From: Streptomyces iconiensis
GTDB lineage: Bacteria > Actinomycetota > Actinomycetes > Streptomycetales > Streptomycetaceae
Assembly: GCF_028657195.3 (NCBI RefSeq)
Contig: NZ_JANCPR020000064.1
Coordinates: 1-46,304, forward strand
Length of the DNA: 46,304 bases
Direction: 5' to 3'
The notes under the pieces were generated by a model that was given only the letters and a program-made list of their open reading frames with translations, was not told the origin of the DNA and made no database searches. This document shows, piece by piece, positions 15,279 through 22,130 of the stretch. Position 1 is the stretch's first letter; every line of letters begins with the position of its first letter. The position numbers and the translations under genes were made by a program.

Positions 15279-16520
15279 ATGAGCGCAATCTTGGCCACGC
15301 CTCCTTCGTACGCCGACACCCCGACGCTTCTCGTCAAGATCTTCGGCAAGGACCGGCCCGGCATCACCGCCGGCCTCTTCGACACCCTGGCGGCCTTCGC
15401 AGTCGAGGTCGTCGACATCGAGCAACTCGTCACCCGCGGACGCATCACCCTGTGCGCGCTGGTCACCTCGCCCAGCACCGGTACGGGCACGGAGGGTGAG
15501 CTGCGCGCGACCATCCACAGCTGGGCGGAGTCGATGGGGCTCCAGGCCGAGATCATCTCGGGCACCGGCGACAACCGGCCGCGCGGCACGGGCCGTTCAC
15601 ACGTGACCGTGCTGGGCCATCCGCTGACCGCCGAGTCGACGGCCGCCATAGCGGCCAGCATCACCTCGACCGGCGGGAACATCGACCGTATCTTCCGGCT
15701 CGCCAAGTACCCGGTGCTCGCCGTCGAGTTCGACGTCTCGGGCACCGAGACCGCGCTGCTGCGTACGTCGCTGGCGCTGGAGGCGGCCAAGTACGGCGTG
15801 GACGTCGCCGTCGTCGCCTCCGGGCTCCAGCGCAGGGCGCAGCGCCTGGTCGTGATGGACGTCGACTCGACGCTCATCCAGGACGAGGTCATCGAGCTGT
15901 TCGCCGCACACGCGGGCTGCGAGGCCGAGGTGGCCGAGGTGACGGCCCGCGCGATGCGCGGTGAGCTGGACTTCGAGCAGTCGCTGCACGCACGGGTCGA
16001 GCTGCTCGCCGGGCTGGACGCCTCGGTCGTCGAGAAGGTGCGCGAGGAGGTACGGCTCACCCCGGGCGCGCGCACGCTGATCCGTACGCTCAAGCGGCTC
16101 GGTTTCCAGGTGGGCGTGGTCTCCGGCGGCTTTACGCAGGTGACGGACGCGCTCCAGGAGGAACTGGGGCTGGACTTCGCCTCGGCGAACACGCTGGAGA
16201 TAGTGGATGGGAAGCTGACCGGCAAGGTCACGGGCGAGATCGTGGACCGTCCGGGCAAGGCGAGACTGCTGCGCAGGTTCGCCGCTGAAGCCGGGGTCCC
16301 GCTCGTACAGACCGTGGCGATCGGCGACGGGGCCAACGATCTGGACATGCTCAACGCGGCGGGACTCGGGGTGGCGTTCAACGCCAAGCCGCTGGTCCGC
16401 GAGGCCGCGCACACGGCCGTCAATGTGCCGTTCCTGGACACCGTGCTCTACCTGCTCGGCATCACCAGGGAAGAGGTAGAGGCCGCCGACTGCGAGGACG
16501 GAACCGACTTCGAGGAGTGA
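15279..16520 (+). CDS. serB: Phosphoserine phosphatase SerB with ACT domains
   Basis: 413 residues. It performs the last step of serine synthesis, phosphoserine to serine, in the cytoplasm. The N-terminal part (about 10-180) contains two ACT-like modules (KIFGKDRPGITAGLFDTL; VTVLGHPLTAESTAAIAASI). The HAD phosphatase follows: nucleophile motif VMDVDSTL (about 190-197), GVVSGGFTQV, the Lys region and the DGANDLDML motif. ACT domains suggest serine-feedback control, as described for mycobacterial SerB2. ATG 15279 has GAGAGGA 3-8 bases upstream. The frame extends farther upstream but without similarity. It is divergent from the FHA-ABC gene. Confidence 0.95.
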   Translation: MSAILATPPSYADTPTLLVKIFGKDRPGITAGLFDTLAAFAVEVVDIEQLVTRGRITLCALVTSPSTGTGTEGELRATIHSWAESMGLQAEIISGTGDNRPRGTGRSHVTVLGHPLTAESTAAIAASITSTGGNIDRIFRLAKYPVLAVEFDVSGTETALLRTSLALEAAKYGVDVAVVASGLQRRAQRLVVMDVDSTLIQDEVIELFAAHAGCEAEVAEVTARAMRGELDFEQSLHARVELLAGLDASVVEKVREEVRLTPGARTLIRTLKRLGFQVGVVSGGFTQVTDALQEELGLDFASANTLEIVDGKLTGKVTGEIVDRPGKARLLRRFAAEAGVPLVQTVAIGDGANDLDMLNAAGLGVAFNAKPLVREAAHTAVNVPFLDTVLYLLGITREEVEAADCEDGTDFEE

Positions 16521-16556
16521 GCAGCTTCGAGCAGTGACCAGCTTCGAGCAGTGACC
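16506..16556. repeat. 17-bp tandem repeat spanning the serB stop codon
   Basis: AGCTTCGAGCAGTGACC is present twice exactly (16523-16539, 16540-16556). The preceding 17 bases (16506-16522), which include the serB stop, match it at 13 of 17 positions. The array therefore looks like an expansion of the gene's own 3' end. Confidence 0.85.
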
Positions 16557-16608
16557 GGAGGGCGCCCGGCGGAGAGTGACCAGTGGGCCGGGGCGGCCGG
16601 GAAGTCGG

Positions 16609-16643
16609 GGTGAGGGGCCGGGCTGTCGCCGCGGCCCCTCACC
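16609..16643 (+). terminator. serB terminator
   Basis: Perfect 12-bp stem (16609-16620 with 16632-16643) with an 11-base loop, about 90 bases after the serB stop. Confidence 0.65.
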
Positions 16644-16715
16644 GCTGTACGGGGCTCGTTCACCGCTGTGCGGCTCGTTCACCGTTGTGCGGCTCGTCAC
16701 CACCGTGCGGGGCTC
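16641..16715. repeat. Degenerate 18-21-bp tandem repeat
   Basis: Four consecutive units start ACC: ACCGCTGTACGGGGCTCGTTC, ACCGCTGTGCGGCTCGTTC, ACCGTTGTGCGGCTCGTC and ACCACCGTGCGGGGCTCC-like. They fill the space between the serB terminator and the convergent phosphatase gene. Confidence 0.75.
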
Positions 16716-16740
16716 CTTCAGGCGGAGCCGCGCTGCGGTC

Positions 16741-17256
16741 TCATTCGTGCGGGGCCCAGAAGTGGGTGAGTTCGGCCGTGCCCGGTTCCACGGACTTCCA
16801 CGGGCCGCTGAAGCGCAGCACCGCGAGGGCGGCCGTGGGGAAGCCGCGTGACATCCGGGCGCGCGCCTCGCTGTCGCCGGTGCCGGCGAGCACGTCGGCG
16901 AGGGACTGCATGCCGGGGTTGTGGCCGATGACCAGCAAGTCCCGTACGTCGTCCGGGGTTTCGTTGATCACTTCGATGATCTGGCCCGGTGCCGCTTCGT
17001 AGAGCCGGTCCTCGTACACCGTCTTGGGGCGGTGCGGGAGCTGATGGACTGCGAGCTTCCAGGTCTCACGTGTGCGGGTCGCGGTCGAGCAGAGGGTGAG
17101 TTGCGGACTGATGCCGTGCTCGGCGAGCCACTCGCCGGCCGCGGGGGCGTCCTGGCGGCCTCGCTCAGCGAGGGGCCGGTCGTGGTCCGCCACCTGGGGC
17201 CAGTCGGCTTTGGCGTGCCGGAGAAGGACGATACTGCGGGGCACATCGACGCTCAT
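16741..17256 (-). CDS. SixA-like histidine phosphatase
   Basis: 171-residue phosphoglycerate-mutase-like enzyme with the SixA signature: LLRHAKADW (catalytic RHG-type motif as RHA, about residues 10-16), PLAERGRQDA, CSTATRTRETW and the second catalytic His in LLVIGHNPGM. SixA proteins remove phosphate from phosphohistidine; the bacterial target here is unknown. ATG 17256 begins MSVDVPRSIVLLRHAK; an upstream frame to 17412 is rich in Pro/Arg and lacks a ribosome site. It is convergent with serB and follows the small membrane-protein gene by about 160 bases. Confidence 0.88.
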   Translation of the reverse strand: MSVDVPRSIVLLRHAKADWPQVADHDRPLAERGRQDAPAAGEWLAEHGISPQLTLCSTATRTRETWKLAVHQLPHRPKTVYEDRLYEAAPGQIIEVINETPDDVRDLLVIGHNPGMQSLADVLAGTGDSEARARMSRGFPTAALAVLRFSGPWKSVEPGTAELTHFWAPHE

Positions 17257-17412
17257 GTGTCCCAGCTTCGCATGAAACGCGCTGCCGGGCGCGGGGTGTT
17301 GGGCGGCCTCCCCGGCACGGGTGACGGACGGTGACACCGGGGGCATTCGGCTCAGCGGCGGCGCGTACCCGGCCGGCCGCCGGTGCGTACCCGGCCGAGC
17401 GACGGTGCGCAC

Positions 17413-17637
17413 TCAGCCGAGCAGCGCGTCCCGCACGTGGAGGAGGAAGGCGAGGAGGGGGTTCTCGGATGCCTGCTGGGCCGCGTGCGCCTGTCCCCCG
17501 CCGAGCAGCAGGGCGAAGAAGAGGGCGAAGCCGAGCGCCGGGAGCACCACCACCCACCAGGGGAGCCGCGTCTGCGCGCTGCCCGCGGCCGTGCGCGTCC
17601 GGCTCTTGCCTGTCGTGCGATGTGCGGGAGCCTTCAT
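17413..17637 (-). CDS. Small single-pass membrane protein, unknown
   Basis: 74 residues. A basic N-terminus (KAPAHRTTGKSRTRT) is followed by one hydrophobic helix (about 27-46, WWVVVLPALGFALFFALLLG), then a short segment ending LLAFLLHVRDALLG. The ATG at 17637 has a strong GGGAGG site 9 bases upstream, which decides the start over the longer open frame to 17889. It could be a type II membrane peptide or a secreted protein cut after AHA. No known domain is recognised. Confidence 0.65.
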   Translation of the reverse strand: MKAPAHRTTGKSRTRTAAGSAQTRLPWWVVVLPALGFALFFALLLGGGQAHAAQQASENPLLAFLLHVRDALLG

Positions 17638-17977
17638 GGCGCTCGCCTCCCGTTCCGTCGGTCTCCGTCGTCCTTGTGCTTCGACGGTACGGAAGGCGGG
17701 GGCGGCGCCCCATCCGGTGACCCACCCACTTACCCCTGAGCCTGACCCCCTAGGGGGTGGTGGTGCCAGCCCCACCCCTGCGGTGACGGAGCAGGTCGGC
17801 GGGGGCCCGGCGGGGAGCCCCGCGCGTGCCCTCATGGGAGAGGGCAGGGCCGACCGGGTGCACGGTCCTCGGGGGCCGCGCCGGGTCACGGGGTCGCGGG
17901 CTCACGGCCACGGGGTCACGGTCACGGAGTCACGGGGCCGCGACGGAGCCTGAGGGGCAGGTACAGGGGGGCGTCGG
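17638..17977. other. GC-rich intergenic space with palindrome and direct repeats
   Basis: No gene is supported in these 340 bases. A 14-bp palindrome ACCCCCTAGGGGGT lies at 17745-17758. Between about 17884 and 17940 the unit GGTCACGG or a close variant recurs five to six times. Promoters for the 74-residue protein gene should lie just right of 17650. Confidence 0.6.
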
Positions 17978-18094
17978 TCAGGGCGCCGCGATGCTGGCGA
18001 TCACGCCGATGACAACGGTGACAGCGATCATCACGCCGAAGATCAGCAGCAGCTTCTTCTGAGGCTTGGGCGGGTTGGGTTCGAGCACTGGCAT
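17978..18094 (-). CDS. SGM_5486-type transporter-associated small membrane protein
   Basis: 38-residue peptide: MPVLEPNPPKPQKK, then one membrane helix (LLLIFGVMIAVTVVIGVIAS) and IAAP. It matches from memory the SGM_5486 family of transporter-associated peptides found directly behind MFS exporters in Streptomyces. It begins 17 bases after the MFS stop in the same orientation and so is probably cotranscribed. A role as a small accessory subunit of the exporter is an inference from this context. Confidence 0.8.
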   Translation of the reverse strand: MPVLEPNPPKPQKKLLLIFGVMIAVTVVIGVIASIAAP

Positions 18095-18111
18095 GTCAGC
18101 CAGTGTCGCAC

Positions 18112-19545
18112 TCAGCGTCCGTCCTCGATGACCCGGTCCCTGCCCGCGAGGAGGCCGGTCGCCATCTGCGCGAGCATCAAGCCGGTCATCAGCAGCAGCG
18201 GGACCTTCCAGCCGCCGCTGGCGTCGTGCAGGGCGCCGACGAGCAGCGGTCCGGGTATGGAGATGAGGTAACCGGTGCTCTGCGCGAAGGCGGAGAGCTT
18301 GACGACTCCGGCGCTGGAGCGCGAGCGCATGCCGATCATGGTGAGGGCCAGCGGGAAGGCGCAGTTGGAGACGCCGAGCACCACCGCCCAGAGCCACGCC
18401 CCCGCGGCGGGCGCGAACCACAGGCCCGCGTACCCGATCAGCCCGCACATGCCGAGCGCGAGGACCAGCGGGCCCTGGTGCCGCATGCGCGCCGCCATCT
18501 TCGGCAGGACGAAGGAGAGCGGTACGCCCATGCCCATGATCACGGCGAGCATCACTCCGGCCGCTGAGGCGGAGACACCGGCGTCCCGGAAGATCTGGGG
18601 CATCCAGCCCATCGTGATGTAGGCAGCCGAAGCCTGAAGCCCGAAGAAGACGCCGAGCGCCCACGCGGTCGGTGACCTGCCGATGCGGAGTGCCGCTCCC
18701 CCGGAGGTACGCTGGGCGCCGGAGCGGGATTCGGTACGGGCCTCGCCCTCCTCCGTCTCCTCGGGCACGGCCTCCTGCGCGGCCTGCGGTTCGGGGGCGC
18801 GGGCCGACGGATCGCGGAAGACGACGGCCCACGGGACCATGGCGCAGACGCCGAGCACGGCCCAGACGCCGAGGCCGACGCGCCAACTGCCGCCCAGCGC
18901 CTCGGTCATCGGCACGGTGACGGCCGCCGCGCAGGCCGTACCGAGAGCGAGCGCCATCGAGTAGAGCCCCGTCATGGAGCCGACCCGGTCGGGGAACCAG
19001 TGCTTGACCACGACGGGCATCAGCACATTGCTCACGGCGATACCCGCGAGGGCCAGCGCCGTTGCGGCGAGGAAGGTGACGGTGCCACCGGCGAAGGGGC
19101 GCAGCGCCAGCCCCGCCGTGATGGCCACCATGCCGGCGAGCACCACGGTCGCCGGGCCCCAGCGCCTGGCGAGGCGGGGCGCGAGGCCGCCGAAGATCGC
19201 GAAGCAGAGCGGGGGGACGGAGGTGAGCAGCCCTGTGACGGTGCCGTTCATCCCGAGACCGTGGCGGACCTCCTCCAGCAGCGGGCCGAGTCCGGAGATC
19301 GCGGGGCGGAGGTTGAGCGCGGCGATGACGAGGCCGATGGCGACGAAGCGCAGCACCCAGCGCGGGGCCGCCGCCCCAGTGGGTTCCGTGCCGCCCGGGA
19401 CGGGCGGCGGCGCCGTGGGGCCCTGAGCTGCCGTGGGGCCCTGAGTCGGGGTCTCGGGTGCGGTGCGGGTCCGTAGACCTGTGGAATCCGGGGAATCCGG
19501 GGAATCCGTGCGGTCGTTGTCTGCCATGGCCATGTTGGCCATCAT
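18112..19545 (-). CDS. MFS transporter, CynX/NimT family
   Basis: 477-residue permease with about twelve membrane helices. A Pro/Thr-rich cytoplasmic N-terminus (to about 60) precedes NLRPAISGLGPLLEEV, the characteristic first-helix region of the CynX/NimT family (cyanate or nitroimidazole-type transport). A charged central loop of about 55 residues (PEPQAAQEAVPEETEEGEAR) separates the halves. Four in-frame ATGs (19545, 19542, 19533, 19527) are possible; the outermost is listed. It is divergent from a FadR-type regulator across 11 bases that contain a palindrome, implying control by that regulator. Substrate unknown. Confidence 0.85.
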   Translation of the reverse strand: MMANMAMADNDRTDSPDSPDSTGLRTRTAPETPTQGPTAAQGPTAPPPVPGGTEPTGAAAPRWVLRFVAIGLVIAALNLRPAISGLGPLLEEVRHGLGMNGTVTGLLTSVPPLCFAIFGGLAPRLARRWGPATVVLAGMVAITAGLALRPFAGGTVTFLAATALALAGIAVSNVLMPVVVKHWFPDRVGSMTGLYSMALALGTACAAAVTVPMTEALGGSWRVGLGVWAVLGVCAMVPWAVVFRDPSARAPEPQAAQEAVPEETEEGEARTESRSGAQRTSGGAALRIGRSPTAWALGVFFGLQASAAYITMGWMPQIFRDAGVSASAAGVMLAVIMGMGVPLSFVLPKMAARMRHQGPLVLALGMCGLIGYAGLWFAPAAGAWLWAVVLGVSNCAFPLALTMIGMRSRSSAGVVKLSAFAQSTGYLISIPGPLLVGALHDASGGWKVPLLLMTGLMLAQMATGLLAGRDRVIEDGR

Positions 19546-19555
19546 AGAATGATGG
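19539..19555. promoter_or_regulatory. Palindromic candidate operator between MFS and FadR-type genes
   Basis: CCATCAT-AGA-ATGATGG is a perfect 7+3+7 inverted repeat. It overlaps the MFS start codons and ends one base before the regulator's ATG. TAGAAT (19545-19550) inside it lies 6 bases upstream of the regulator's ATG and could be a -10 for a leaderless transcript. One site could thus control both directions. Confidence 0.65.
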
Positions 19556-19556
19556 G

Positions 19557-20279
19557 ATGAATCGCGGCCAATCCGTTTCCCCACCCTCGGCGCCCGCACT
19601 TCCGGCGCTCCAGCGCGCACCCCTGGCCGATCAGGTCATCGCGGCGCTGCGGCATCAGATCGCCTCGGGCGAGTGGCCCGTCGGGAGCCGCATCCCGACC
19701 GAGAGCGCGCTGGTCGAGCAGCTCGGCGTGGCCCGTAACACCGTGCGCGAGGCCGTCAGGGCGCTCGCGCACAACGGGCTGCTGGACATCCGGCAGGGCT
19801 CGGGCACCTATGTGCTGGCGACGAGCGAGCTGGCGGGGGTGATGCACCGCAGGTTCGCCGGTGCCGATCTGCGCCATGTGGCGGAGCTGCGCTCCGCGCT
19901 GGAGACGGCGGGCGCACGGCTGGCCGCGCGGCGGCGTACGGACCAGGACCTGCGGCAGCTCGACGGGCTGTTCGCACGGCGCGAGGTGGCGTGGGAGTCG
20001 GGGGACGCCGAACGGTTCGTCGACGCCGACGGGAATCTGCATCTGGGTGTGGTGGCCGCCTCGCACAACGACGTGCTCGCCGCTGTCTACGCCGATCTGG
20101 CCGAGGTGCTGCGCGACTTCCTGCGCGAGGACGTGGGCGAGGAGCTGCGCCCCGAGGGCTACATGGATCACGCGCGGCTGCTGGACGCGATCCGTGCGGG
20201 CGACTCGGAGGCGGCCTCGCGGGAGGCCGCCTCGCACACGGCGGAGTGGTCGCACTGCACGGGAACGCCGTCCAGGTGA
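19557..20279 (+). CDS. FadR-subfamily GntR regulator
   Basis: 240 residues. Winged HTH (about 22-90: LADQVIAALRHQIASGEWPV, RIPTESALVEQLGVARNTVREAV, GLLDIRQGSGTYV) followed by an FCD ligand-binding domain (about 100-232) with LRSALETAGARLAARR, a metal/ligand His in DGNLHLGVV and DHARLLDAI. Such proteins repress transport or catabolic genes until a carboxylate or similar ligand binds. It is divergent from the MFS gene with a palindrome in the shared 11-base gap, so it very probably controls that gene and itself. It might also act on the catabolic locus that starts 26 bases after it, but that locus has its own GntR. Confidence 0.9.
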   Translation: MNRGQSVSPPSAPALPALQRAPLADQVIAALRHQIASGEWPVGSRIPTESALVEQLGVARNTVREAVRALAHNGLLDIRQGSGTYVLATSELAGVMHRRFAGADLRHVAELRSALETAGARLAARRRTDQDLRQLDGLFARREVAWESGDAERFVDADGNLHLGVVAASHNDVLAAVYADLAEVLRDFLREDVGEELRPEGYMDHARLLDAIRAGDSEAASREAASHTAEWSHCTGTPSR

Positions 20280-20304
20280 CGGTTTTCCGCCACGACGCGA
20301 ACCC

Positions 20305-20332
20305 TTGACAGGGCCGAGAGCCGCCCTACGTT
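20305..20332 (+). promoter_or_regulatory. Candidate promoter of the catabolic locus
   Basis: A consensus -35, TTGACA (20305-20310), and TACGTT (20327-20332) are 16 bases apart, predicting a start near 20339. The start would lie inside the TTACATGCAACAT element, a natural position for repressor binding. The leader to the amidohydrolase ATG is about 37 bases. Confidence 0.65.
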
Positions 20333-20343
20333 ACATGCAACAT
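20331..20343 (+). promoter_or_regulatory. Candidate operator, copy 1 (TTACATGCAACAT)
   Basis: Thirteen-base element overlapping the -10 and predicted start of the amidohydrolase promoter. An identical copy lies at 23618-23630 upstream of the GntR gene, and a related palindrome is at 20939-20948. Shared by the locus, it is a candidate site for the GntR at 23832. Confidence 0.55.
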
Positions 20344-20375
20344 TCAATATGCCACCGAGTCCTCTGGGGGACTTC

Positions 20376-21767
20376 ATGCGCTGCGAACTGTTGTTGTCGG
20401 GCGGCCACTTGCTCACCATGGACGACCGCAGGACCGTCCATGAACCGGGCTCGCTCGCCCTCAAGGACGGCCTGATAGCGGCCGTCGGACCCGCCTCCGA
20501 GATCGACGGCGCCTGGGAGGCCGACCGCGTCGTCGACTGCCGGGACAGAGCCGTGCTGCCGGGCTTCACCGACGGGCACACCCATCTCTTCCAGGGGCTC
20601 GCGCGCGGCCTGGGCGAGGGCCTGTCCATCTGGCCCTGGCTCAGCGAATTCATGTGGCCCTACGCCATCGCCGTCGACACGGAGGACGCGCGGGTCGCCG
20701 CCACGCTGGGCGCCGTCGAGGCACTGCGCTCGGGCATCACCACCGTCGTCGACAACCACTACGCGCCGACGGACGCGGGATCCGTCCTCGCCGTCGCGCA
20801 GGCGCTGGAGTCCGCCGGGCTGCGCGGCGCCGTGGCGCGCGGAATGGCGGGCAGCAGAACGGAGATCGCCAAGCTGCGCGGGCTGCCCGAGGAACTGCAC
20901 CGCTACTCCGACGCGGAGGAGCTGGAGATCACCCGTGATTGCATGCAACAGCGCCCGCCCGGCTCGGCGGTGGAGATCTGGCCCGCACCGCTGAACCTGA
21001 GTTACGGCAGTCAGGACCTGGTGCGCGGCGCCGTCGAGCTGGCCGAGTCCTTCGGTACCCGCTGGCACACGCACTGCTCGGAAGGCGCCAAGGACCCCGA
21101 GAGCTATCTGGCGGCTCATGGCGTACGGCCCGTGGAGTGGCTGGCCAGGGAAGGGCTGCTGGACGAGCGCGCTACGCTCGCGCACGCCATCTGGCTGGAC
21201 GACTTCGAGGTCGGCGAGATCGGCGGCAGCGGCGCTGCCGTGGCGCACAACCCGACGTCCAACGCCTACCTGGCCTCCGGGACCGCACGCCTGCGCGACC
21301 TGCGTAGGGAGGGGGCGACCGTGGCACTGGGCACGGACGGGCCCAGCTGCGGGCATCGGCAGGACATGTTCGAGGTGATGAAGCAGACGCTGTTCGCACA
21401 GCGGCTGCGCACGCTCGATCCGGCCTCCGTGCGCTGCGAGGAGGCGCTGGAGCTGGCCACCCGAGAGGGCGGCGCCTACGCGGGGCTCGGCGCCGGCACG
21501 CTCGTGGCCGGAGCACCAGCCGATGTGGCCGTCGTCGCGCTCGACAGGCCCCATCTGCGCCCGCTGCACCGCGTGGTGGCGGCGCTCGTCTACTCAGCGC
21601 GGGGATCCGACGTGGAGCTGACGGTGGTCGGCGGCCGGGTCGTGTTCGAGGACGGGCGGTGCGTGCTCGTCGACGAGAAGGCGCTGCTGGCCGAGGCGCA
21701 GGAGCGCGCCGAACGGCTGGTCGCGCGCGCGGGGCTGGCGGGACTGTGCGTCCCGTGGGCCGACTGA
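20376..21767 (+). CDS. HxH amidohydrolase/deaminase (ATZ/TRZ, MtaD-like)
   Basis: 463-residue metal-dependent hydrolase of the cyclic amidohydrolase superfamily, in the group that deaminates or dechlorinates N-heterocycles (AtzA/TrzN, guanine or SAH/MTA deaminases). Metal ligands: H68 and H70 in GFTDGHTH, a later His in WHTHCSEG, a His in VAHNPTSN and the Asp in ALGTDGPS. ATG 20376 is chosen over 20349 for its TGGGGGA site. It is the first gene of the catabolic locus behind a near-consensus promoter. The substrate cannot be assigned; the NCS2 permease downstream hints at a nucleobase-like ring. Confidence 0.85.
   Translation: MRCELLLSGGHLLTMDDRRTVHEPGSLALKDGLIAAVGPASEIDGAWEADRVVDCRDRAVLPGFTDGHTHLFQGLARGLGEGLSIWPWLSEFMWPYAIAVDTEDARVAATLGAVEALRSGITTVVDNHYAPTDAGSVLAVAQALESAGLRGAVARGMAGSRTEIAKLRGLPEELHRYSDAEELEITRDCMQQRPPGSAVEIWPAPLNLSYGSQDLVRGAVELAESFGTRWHTHCSEGAKDPESYLAAHGVRPVEWLAREGLLDERATLAHAIWLDDFEVGEIGGSGAAVAHNPTSNAYLASGTARLRDLRREGATVALGTDGPSCGHRQDMFEVMKQTLFAQRLRTLDPASVRCEEALELATREGGAYAGLGAGTLVAGAPADVAVVALDRPHLRPLHRVVAALVYSARGSDVELTVVGGRVVFEDGRCVLVDEKALLAEAQERAERLVARAGLAGLCVPWAD
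20939..20948. promoter_or_regulatory. Internal TTGCATGCAA palindrome
   Basis: Ten-base perfect palindrome inside the amidohydrolase coding region. Followed by CA, it shares CATGCAACA with the two TTACATGCAACAT sites. It may be a secondary operator or chance. Confidence 0.35.
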
Positions 21768-22130
21768 GGGGCCGTCACGTCCGTCACGTCCGTCAACAGG
21801 GCCCGCACGGCCGGGGGTTCGGTTCGCGCGTACGTCTCGTGCGGCCCGTAGTCCCGTACCGCTCGTAGTCGCGTACGGCTCGAACGGCCCGTATTCCCGG
21901 TACCGCTCGTACGGCTGGCTCGTACCGCTCGTACGGCTGGCTCGTACCGCTCGTACGGCTGGCTCGTACCGCTCGTACGGCTGGCTCGTACGGCTCGTAG
22001 TCCCGTACGCGCGTGCATGCCGAGGCTCGTACGCGCGTGCAGCCAGCAGTCCCGTACGCGCGTGCACGCCGAAGCCACGTACGCGCGAGGAAGCCCCCGC
22101 CGGTCGCCGGCGGGAGGAGGGAGACCGCAC
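21768..22130. repeat. CGTAC-rich intergenic repeat array
   Basis: The 363 bases between amidohydrolase and permease carry no credible gene. They hold four perfect 22-bp tandem copies (TACCGCTCGTACGGCTGGCT plus CG; 21901-21988) and three exact copies of CGTACGCGCGTGCA (22004-22017, 22028-22041, 22053-22066), with partial copies on both sides, plus GTCCGTCACGTCCGTCA near 21780. Each 22-bp unit contains inverted CCG/CGG arms around TCGTACGG, so the transcript could fold extensively. The permease's GGAGGAGGGA ribosome site is at the right end. Confidence 0.9.
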
